Origin: Isoetes taiwanensis
Lineage: Eukaryota; Streptophyta; Lycopodiopsida; Isoetales; Isoetaceae
Direction of reading: 5' to 3'
Length of the DNA stretch: 64,000 nucleotides
Assembly (NCBI GenBank): GCA_021234155.1
Contig: JAJEKV010000045.1
Coordinates: 9,469,105 to 9,533,104 of the forward strand
In this document: positions 56,415 to 64,000 of the stretch, piece after piece
Numbering within the stretch: position 1 is the stretch's first letter
How the letters are laid out: every line of letters starts with the position of its first letter
The notes under the pieces: model-generated
Told to the model about the DNA's origin: nothing
The model's input: the letters and a program-made list of their open reading frames with translations, nothing else
Databases searched by the model: none
Program-made: the position numbers and the translations under genes

Positions 56415-58831
56415 TTATCTATTTCTCTTGTTCTTTTTACTTCTTGTATTTCCTGCAGGAGTTCTATGGATAGAAGATAGAATTTCAGACTTGGAGGTGG
56501 CCTTTTTTTTCTTTTTAGCTTTAGGATCCTTATTAGGTTTCTTATTAGCCAAAGAATCAGATAAAAAATTCTCACTGCCCCAGTTTTCTTTGTCACTCCC
56601 AGATTCATCATCAGAACATCCTCCAGGGATAAACTCAAACAAATTTAGAGAATCTACTATATTATCTAATTCTTTTGAGTTGTAATAGAAAGGTACTTGC
56701 CTGTCAGTAGCATCCTCCTTGCAGCATTGTTGGGATTGGTCCTTGCTTCCTGTGTCCAAGCAGTCTTGGTCTGACACTGTATCCTGAATCATATCTGGAG
56801 TTTCCTTTACTATTTCTACATCATCAGCAGGCTTGTCCAAGTTTTCCAAATCATTGGTTGAATATGGACTGGAAGAGTTCAAGTGAAGACCATCTTGCAG
56901 AACTGCCAACTGATCTGCCACTTCTTTTGAGATAGGGGATGTAGAGATAGTGAAATTAGGAGGTGGATTGTCAATATCAATTAAGGGATCAGGAGATGGC
57001 AAGTGGTGATTATGGATGTTCATGGGGGACAAAGGGGAAACTTTCAGACCAGGGTCAGTTGCTATATTGCTCAATAAGAAATCTAAATCTTGTTCAACAT
57101 TTAAGTTAGCAAGTACCTCAAATTTGTTGGAGCAGTCAATCCTGTCAACCAAGTTATCCACAGGTTCAGTTTGAGTACCTTTTGGATCTTCAGATAAGTC
57201 AGGAGTAACAATAGTACTATCTTGACTTGTAGTTGGCACTTGGGCAGCAACAATTTGATTTTTTGTTGAATCCAAACCTTGAGGAGTGTAGACTGCAGGA
57301 TCTTTAGCAGGTCGAGATGCATTTTTGGCTGGCCATTAGGTCCATTGTGCAAATTATTTTTCAGAGGAGCACATGTCAATTTGGGATCATCTTTAGCAGC
57401 AATTGTAAAACTGTCTGCCAATATTTGATCACAAATCTTCAATCCTTTTAAAATGGCTGGTTTTTGAGTAGCATGGCTTTGATTAAGTAATGGAACACTC
57501 TTACCACTGACAAGGCATTGGTGTTCAGGCATATTTTGAATCTTCTGATTAGATTCAGCAATCACATGATTCAGCATGTTATGGAGTTTCTCTGTACCTG
57601 ACTCAGAGTACTGCATTGGAGCCTTCCCTTTATCCTTTTGTCTTTCAAAGTTTTGGAGAACTTTAATACTCTGGTAATTGCCTGTTGCAATATTAGCATT
57701 TGGATTATTGGCTCTCCTATCATTATTACTGTTTTTCTGCGCTGCAAATCCCTGTCTTTTTAACTGATTATTTCTGATTCTTTTCTTGCTTCCATTGACT
57801 TTATGCCATTGATTAGTTTGACTTTGGTTGACCACTGTATTAGTCATGGTAGATACCTCTGACCTTCCTGAGATATACAATCCCTTCTGTTTAAATGAAT
57901 CTCCAGAACTTCCTGAAATAAATCTCTCTTTATCTTTATCTATACCATCATAATTGAGGGACCATCCCTTTTTGTTTCCCTGCTGAGATTCCACATTATT
58001 TTCCAAATTTGCATCCAAACTTGCATCCAATGAGTAGTCTGTATACTAGAAGTGTCTTTTTAAACAATTTTGGCATTGAGGAGGTAAGCCAGACCATCTC
58101 AAATATAGGTAGGAGCTTTGGCCAAAGGCATCAAGAAAAGGAATGGAGGTGGGAATGTTTTTGGAAAGGTCAAGTTGTATGAAAGATCTAGGGGATCTGG
58201 ATGGAGAATAATCAGTGCAGATGTAATTCCCAATGGAATTGAAGAGAAGCTGAAAGCATTCTTCATTCCAGTAGATGGGGTTCAATCCCTGTAAGGTTGT
58301 AGAGGCCACACAAAGATTTCCCATTCTCTCAGAAGTTAATTTCGGGTCCCATTTCAGAAAAGCCAAGTAGAATGATTCAAAAGTTAGAGAGCCAAGTTTG
58401 AGTAGATAGTTGGCTGTTCTCTGGTTTCCACACTCTACCATTATGTAAGGAAAATTTAACCAGTATATGGCATTGATAAGCACATCTTTATGTAAGTTAA
58501 GGAAATAGGACCATAGCTTATCCAATTGGATGCCAGACTTAGTAACCTTGATAATCACAGCAGTATCTTTTAAAGAAGATATCTTAGAATGGACAGAGGG
58601 AAGATCAAGTGAAATACCATGGTAGAGTTTTTGCTTGCTCCCTACAATAGGTCGAAGTTCCATTAGAGCAGCATCATAGGTGTCATCATTTTGTATCTCG
58701 ACAGAAGGTTTAGGTACACCATATGGAAGTGGAATTTGTGTGACCGGATCAAGCAAGGGAACCCGACCCCACATGTCTGGATCCTTGGTGAGATTATCCC
58801 AAACTGGAGTCTTGAAGGTTTTAGAATCCAT
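56415..58831 (-). pseudogene. LINE ORF1 (DUF4283-type), one stop and one frameshift
   Basis: ATG at 58831 (MDSKTFKTPVW). The N-terminal part (58831-58046) has the plant LINE/retroelement DUF4283 pattern (VIIKVTKSGIQLDKLWSYF, LTFESFYLAFLKWDP, ending LRWSGLPPQCQNC with a zinc-knuckle start). A TAG at about 58043-58045 interrupts the knuckle; the same frame then continues (58030-57101) and switches frame near 57250 to an acidic Ser/Asp-rich tail with KKKKKATSKSE and KKNKRNR, ending at 56415. ORF2 starts 41 nt downstream. ORF1 binds element RNA. Confidence 0.8.
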
Positions 58832-59120
58832 CACTCTGAGAGAAGGGCGAATCGGTCTCCTGGCGCCAAAGCAGAGAAAGAATGTAGCAGAGGAAGAAAT
58901 TTAGGGCTAATGCAATTTTTTTTTTCCATTAGAAAGGTTCAGGTGGGAACAACAGAGGGAAATTTAAATGCGGGAAGAGGCAAACAAGAGAAAATTGAAG
59001 GGAGAGGGAAGAAAATTAAGAAAGAACAGGAAAGATCCTAACTATAGATGAGATGACTGGCAAACAACCTACATCCGAAATTGAATAAGTAGAGGAGCAT
59101 GAATTCCATTTGAATTTCCC

Positions 59121-59441
59121 TCAATTTAAAGAGAAATCACCCAGATCGGGCTCAAAGTACAATTTCACAGTGATTTTTGAATCCAAATGCTCACAAAAAG
59201 CTCGAACAATTGCTGTAGCTTCGATGTTCCTGGTTCCAAGATATTCTTCAAGCCAAGAATCAATGATTTGTCTTTGAAATTCTTCACAACCGGGAACAAA
59301 TGAACATTCAAATTGAAATTTGTGATAGGGGAAGAGGCCTCTGATTATCAAAGAGCTCCACAATTCATCCGGAGTGCCAATTAAAAAACCACAAATTAAT
59401 CTGCTATCATGCTTTAGAATTGCAAAGATTTTGGTATCCAT
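59121..59441 (-). CDS. Small ORF upstream of LINE ORF1 (ORF0-like)
   Basis: ATG at 59441 (MDTKIFAILKHDSRLICGFL), 106 codons, ending DLGDFSLN. No known domain. The frame is also open for about 20 codons upstream of the Met. It lies within the 5' region of the 7.97-kb LINE, ~290 bp before ORF1. Whether it is translated is unknown; its uninterrupted state in an element that has other lesions may be chance. Confidence 0.3.
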   Translation of the reverse strand: MDTKIFAILKHDSRLICGFLIGTPDELWSSLIIRGLFPYHKFQFECSFVPGCEEFQRQIIDSWLEEYLGTRNIEATAIVRAFCEHLDSKITVKLYFEPDLGDFSLN

Positions 59442-59659
59442 CAGCAGATCTTTGCATTCTAAGTTCAACAAAATGCTAGCCCCTACCAGGCTAGCCCTCA
59501 ATCAAAGGGAACTCGAGGGCCAATTCCCAGGGATCAAGCAAATTCTTCACGAGAGAAGCCAAGAAAGTGGTTTAAACCGAAAAAGGAGGTAAAAGACAAA
59601 AAATGCAAGATTTTAGGCGCTTGCATTTTTCTCTAACTCCCTAGATAACCTTCACGCGG

Positions 59660-59674
59660 TGATCAAAGCCATTT
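59660..59674. repeat. Right 15-bp target duplication of LINE
   Basis: Exact match to 51676-51690. Confidence 0.9.
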
Positions 59675-59939
59675 CATGATCGATCTTCTTGCTAGAAATC
59701 AGAAATGGTCTTGCCGGATTTAGGGAGCGGGATCAGAGTTTTGGGGGAAAAGGAAAACAGGTGTCATGTAATTAAGAAAAGACAAAATTTTGAATAAGTA
59801 ATCATGTATATATTTGAAAACATAACTGCCTCTCCCACTACAAATTCGGTTTATCCCACCACACTTAGCACCCAAAATTGTGGTGCTAAAATGCACGTTT
59901 TTGTTCCACTACAACATGCTTTCACCCACCCTCAAAAAG
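59675..59939. promoter_or_regulatory. Displaced 5' region of the RING-like gene
   Basis: Before LINE insertion this stretch was directly upstream of the minus-strand gene starting at 51663. It should hold its 5' UTR and promoter, now 8 kb away. Purine-rich AAAACTCTGATCCCGCTCCC on the minus strand near 59740 may belong to the UTR; no TATA box assigned. Placement follows from the target duplication; promoter function is inference. Confidence 0.45.
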
Positions 59940-62232
59940 AATTTGGCATGAAAGGCTTGGTCATACTCATATAAACAACGTGAACTTCTTAATTAAACAG
60001 GGATTGCTTGCAGCTGCAGAGGAAAATGAGAAGATTCATATGCAAAGGATGCATGCTGGGAAAACATGCAAGACTGCCATTTTCAAAAAATGCTAAGAGA
60101 GCAAGTCATGTGCTAGAATTAGTGCACAGTGATCTGTGCAGACCACTTAATGTTACAGGTCTAACTGGAAAAAAATACTTTATAATATTTATTGATGATT
60201 TTTCCAGGAAATGTAGATGTTTTCTCTTGAGAATCAAGGACCAAGCATTCGATGCGTATAAGATATTTGAAGCTGAAGCTGAACGTGAGACTAGCAAAAA
60301 GGTAAAATGCTTAAGAAGTGACAGGGGAGGAGAATTCATGTCAAGAAAATTTAGACAATACTGTGCACTCAAGGGAATCAAAAGACAGGTTACTTGCAGC
60401 CGCACGCCTCAGCAAAATGGTGTAGCTGAGCGTAAAAACAAAACCATTCTAAATGCAGTTCGTGCTATGCTTAAACATACAAGGCTTCCAAATTATCTAT
60501 GGGAAGAAGTTGTTAAGACAACCGTGTACATTCAAAATAAGTTACCAAGCAGATTGAAGCATATCGGGAGCCATACCTTTGGAGTTATGGAATGGAAGAA
60601 AGACCTCTTATGACAGGCTCAGGGTATTTGGATGCCTAGCATTCGCTCACGTGCCCAAAGAAAATACGAAGAATTGGATGACAGATCAACTCCATGTTAC
60701 TTGATTGGCTATGATCAGGAAGCTAAAGGATACAGGTTGTATGATCCGAATAGAAGGATTATCATCATAAGCCGTGACGTGGTATTTGATGAGGATATAT
60801 TGTACAATGACAGGAATTCAATGGGAAAAAAAGCACATAATGTGAGAAAGAAGCTTCCAGATACTATAAAACAAGTTGTAGATGATGAGAATGATCAGAA
60901 TATCAGTCATGCAGATCATGAGGATGATCACTCCATTGAGGGAAGTGAAGATTCAGGAAATGCAGAGGTCGAAGAGCCATTGCATGCTGAAACAGAAATG
61001 TTAAAGAAGAGGAAAACTGAAATTCAGAAATTACAAGAGAATATGCATGTGGATATGAGTGCATATGGCAGAAATCAAACAGGTAGAAACAAAAGACTTG
61101 AAGAAGATGAAATAAATTTTATCACGGCTGCTCTGGAACCAAATATACCTACTCAATATGCTGAAGCTATTGAGGCTGCTGACAGTAGCAAATGGAAAGA
61201 GGCAATGACTGAAGAAATGAACTCATTCATAAAGACACAGACGTTCGAAGTTGTAGATATGCCAGCCAACAAAAATATTGTAGGAAACAAATGGCTCCAC
61301 AAGCTGAACCATGGACCAGATGGAAGGAAAAAATATAAAGCTCGGCTAGTAGCACAAGGATTTTCTCAAATTGAAGGTATGGATTATGAAGAAACATTTT
61401 CTCCACTGGTGAAATTAACTAGCATTAGAGTTATTCTGGCAAGGGCAAATGCACTGGACTTAGAACTGCACCATATGGATGTTAAAATGGCCTTCCTAAA
61501 TGCTCCATTAGAAGAAGAAATATTTATGAAACAGGCTCCTGGTTTTGAAATTGGAATAAACAAAGTTTGGAAGTTAAAACAGGCAGTCTATGGCTTGAAG
61601 CAATCACCCCGTCAGTGGTATATGTGTATGGATGCATTTCTGAGAGAAAAGGGATTCAAGAAACTTCAAAGTGATGGTAATCTGTATATTTTTTATGAGG
61701 GGGATGAATATTGCATTATAGCTTTGTATGTTGATGACTGCATCATGGCAGCCAGAGGAAGGAACTGTCTAACAAATTGCAAACAATTACTCAATGACAG
61801 GTTTGATATAACTGATCTAGGGGAGTTAAAGTACTTCCTAGGAATTGAAGTAAGTAGAAATAGAGAGAAGAAAATATTGAGACTTGTGCAGTCACATAAT
61901 ATTGAAGGTATGCTGAACAAATTTAGTATGAAGGATTGCAAAGTTGTTACTACTCCCTTGGTTGCAGGGTTCAAAATTTTCCCAAGAACATAGGGAAATG
62001 GAACATGTTCCGTATCGAGAACTCATAGGGTGTTTATTGTATATTGTAAATTCTACGAGGCCTGATATCTCGTTTGCTATTAGCATTTTGAGCAGGTACT
62101 GCAATGCAATGATCCTGGACGATCACATTGGATGGCAGCAAAGCGTGTACTTAGATATTTGAAGGGAACAATGCATGATGGTATTGAATTTAACTCAGAA
62201 GATTTAACTTTGAAAGCTTATGCTGATGCTGA
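59940..62232 (+). pseudogene. Truncated copia element: integrase, reverse transcriptase, start of RNase H
   Basis: Opens in the GAG-pre-integrase region (LWHERLGHTHINN, 59941), frameshifts near 60005, then CKGCMLGKHARLPF, VHSDLCRPL (first integrase Asp), FIIFIDDFSRK, RSDRGGEF, TPQQNGVAERKNKT (Glu). Another frameshift near 60605-60630. From 60632 an open stretch of 453 codons covers integrase end and reverse transcriptase: KWLHKLN, KARLVAQGFSQ, HHMDVKMAFLN, KQAVYGLKQSPRQWY, LYVDDCIMA. Stop after 61990; RNase H begins (KAYADAD) and stops abruptly at 62232. No LTRs, primer site or target duplication. Similar in sequence to the copia at 2-9 kb but a distinct copy. Confidence 0.9.
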
Positions 62233-64000
62233 TGTAGTTATTTCTTTTTCTCTATTTTGTTAATCCAAAGCCAAATAAGGACAAACAAAACTATAAACCA
62301 TAAAGGAATTTATCGAGAAAGTTCCACTAACTCTTGATTCCATCTCTTAAAAAGTAGTACATCGTATAATGTTGCAGCTAATGCACATAAGCTTGCAATT
62401 GTTTTTCAGAATGCAGTTGATAAGCTACCTCGTATTCTAAGCTGGACATGGATATATTGCATAAATGTTGGCATAATGATATGGATATTCGTGCATGCGG
62501 CACTTTGAAGTTTGGGCGAGTATATATAACCTGAATAAATCGGTTCATTCATTTGAATTGTTTGCTAAATGCTTATGAACGTTAACATGCTCCCAAGGTT
62601 GGTTTAATGGGCTTCAGAAAGTTCTGAAAACTTAGTTACGAAAATTTGAATCTGCATGGATTGAAGCAAGTCCCTGCAATAGAGCTAAACTTTAAGAAGC
62701 ATATAATCTACATAAGACAACGCTATGCAGTGAAAAAATATATGCCATACCTTTGAAGAAATTAACTTTAAATCTTCTATATAAGCTTCTGCACGTACCA
62801 TAATTGCTTAGTCTTAAGTTGCTCAATCTGACTTCATATTGTGGTCTGCCCGTCAGCCATGGCTCCTAATTTGCATCAATCAACTCTGCTGCTTCTGTGT
62901 AATGCCGATATGCCCAGTTATCTCCAACATCAGTCTGTCCAAATACAAAAATTGTCTGCACTAAAATCGTTTAAGGCATGAAATTTTGCTTGTTACATCT
63001 GTGAACTCCACACTCTGTGTAAATGTGAAACCAAAGAGATTCACACGTCGTCATGGTTGAATGAAACAAAACTTTAACTCGTTTTCAAACTCTCTGTAAT
63101 CCCTGAGGAAGCACCAGACTTTGATTACATTCATTGCTCAGCCTCAGACTTGCCAAAATCTGCCCTCACCAGTGAGAAGAAAGCTGCTTCAAAAGACCAT
63201 GATATCTGTTTTAATCATGCACCTATGTAACCCACATTGCATGCTATGACTGCCCATGCAATCAAAGCCAACATGAACCAATGCCCCCATTGGCATTAGG
63301 CAGCTATGAAGGCAAATTATCCGAGGCCTTTTAGTCCCAGGTCTCTTAACATTCTCTTTAAGGATCCAAGAAATAGGCGTATTCACAATGTAAATGAATA
63401 GAGCTGCATGCAAAAACTGACAATATCCTACATGCATTCTGCTGCCAATAGAATCAGAAAGAAAATGAGTTGAGCCTGTCAAAATACATATCATGTATAG
63501 AACAAAGAAAGCACTTACCACGTCCGTGTATTTGGCCTTGCTCTGCAAATATAATGTTAACAATGAGAATCTTTTGCCAGGAATCTTTTTTACCTATGTC
63601 ATTCTATATCTCTCTCTTTTCCATCTATCAGCTTCATTTCTTCTGTTGTGCACCATCATTTAGATTGCAGTCTGCATTGCCAGATTATTTCACTTATCAA
63701 TTGAGTTGGTACAATGTGTTATAGGTAATGTCAATAGAATTTTGATGTTCTGTGATATGTAAGTCATAGAAAAATGGCATGTTCTAACCTCATTATAAAG
63801 CAGCAATCCACCCAAACGAGAGCAACTCACTTAGGCCAGATGAAGTATGTAACACTAGCACCACCTTAATAACGAAGTTGCCCAAGCACATGTAGACTAT
63901 ACTAATAATGTCGTAGAAAGGGACAGTGATAATGTAGAAGGGCACATCAGATAGTCTAAAAAACTGGACAATAGCAAATCTGCAACTATATGAATCTATA
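62233..64000. other. Terminal spacer, no gene recognised
   Basis: Short open frames only, the longest a 124-codon minus-strand frame at 63563-63189 that starts in AT-rich text and shows no family motif. No repeat noticed. Confidence 0.35.

Larger units (their letters stand above)
51691..59659 (-). mobile_element. Full-length plant L1-type LINE, 7.97 kb, with target duplications
   Basis: Poly(A) tail (T run at 51691-51705 on the plus strand) at the 3' end, 15-bp target duplications on both sides, an extra small 5' ORF, ORF1, ORF2 with endonuclease, reverse transcriptase and zf-RVT-like region. Damage is light (one stop and one frameshift in ORF1, one frameshift in ORF2), so insertion is fairly recent. 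The 3' ~870 bp includes an additional open segment not expected in a LINE. Confidence 0.92.

Noticed and set aside
63189-63563. 124-codon minus-strand open frame near the window end
   Set aside because: No motif, no splice context and AT-rich composition; chance ORF is more likely.
1-64000. CRISPR arrays, operons, rRNA genes
   Set aside because: All tandem repeats seen here are transposon-derived or simple satellites in a spliced eukaryotic genome; spacers between repeats are absent and no rRNA sequence was recognised.

Overview
This window looks like nuclear DNA of a land plant: spliced genes, copia LTR retrotransposons with a Met-tRNA-type primer site, plant L1-type LINEs ending in a zf-RVT-like region, PIF/Harbinger and hAT transposases, and AT-rich spacers. 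I cannot name the species. Two complete housekeeping-type genes have introns of only about 57-89 nt (one of 196 nt), which is compact for a window this rich in transposons. That would fit a lycophyte such as Selaginella, but this is a guess.

Layout. 1-1.74 kb: minus-strand LINE fragment running off the window. 1.99-8.95 kb: a copia element with near-identical LTRs and a 5-bp target duplication. Its coding region is broken, and a 2.7-kb array of seven ~390-bp repeats sits inside the reverse transcriptase. 9.6-11.2 kb: diverged tandem duplication. 13.2-14.3 kb: tandem tRNA-like SINE copies. 15-16.5 kb: inverted repeat, microsatellite and LINE remnant. 17.2-19.3 kb: decayed Cys-rich transposon-like gene. 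20.1-21.2 kb: broken FCP1-like phosphatase gene. 22.1-22.7 kb: decayed trihelix-like gene. 24.6-25.9 kb: a MITE and a cluster of short tandem repeats.

26.2-30.9 kb is the host-gene island: a 12-exon pantothenate kinase (+) convergent with a 9-exon SNM1-type DNA repair nuclease (-), with a MutL-like exon fragment just upstream of the latter. 32.4-34.8 kb: plus-strand LINE relic. 35.1-36.4 kb: Harbinger transposase. 37.1-39.3 kb: hAT transposase. 40.0-41.8 kb: possible small gene carrying a MULE-type MITE with a perfect 9-bp target duplication. 42-45 kb: spacers and simple repeats. 45.1-49.25 kb: a second LINE family whose copies end in variable microsatellite tails. 49.25-51.66 kb: an unrecognised multi-exon gene with a RING-like Cys cluster and several extremely short introns. 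A 7.97-kb LINE with 15-bp target duplications (51.69-59.66 kb) is inserted just upstream of its start codon. 59.9-62.2 kb: truncated copia. 62.2-64 kb: nothing I recognise.

The working content is probably CoA biosynthesis (pantothenate kinase), interstrand-crosslink repair (SNM1) and the unknown RING-like gene; the rest is mostly mobile DNA. All alignments, exon joins and repeat boundaries were made by eye. Family assignments rest on recalled motif patterns, not on searches.
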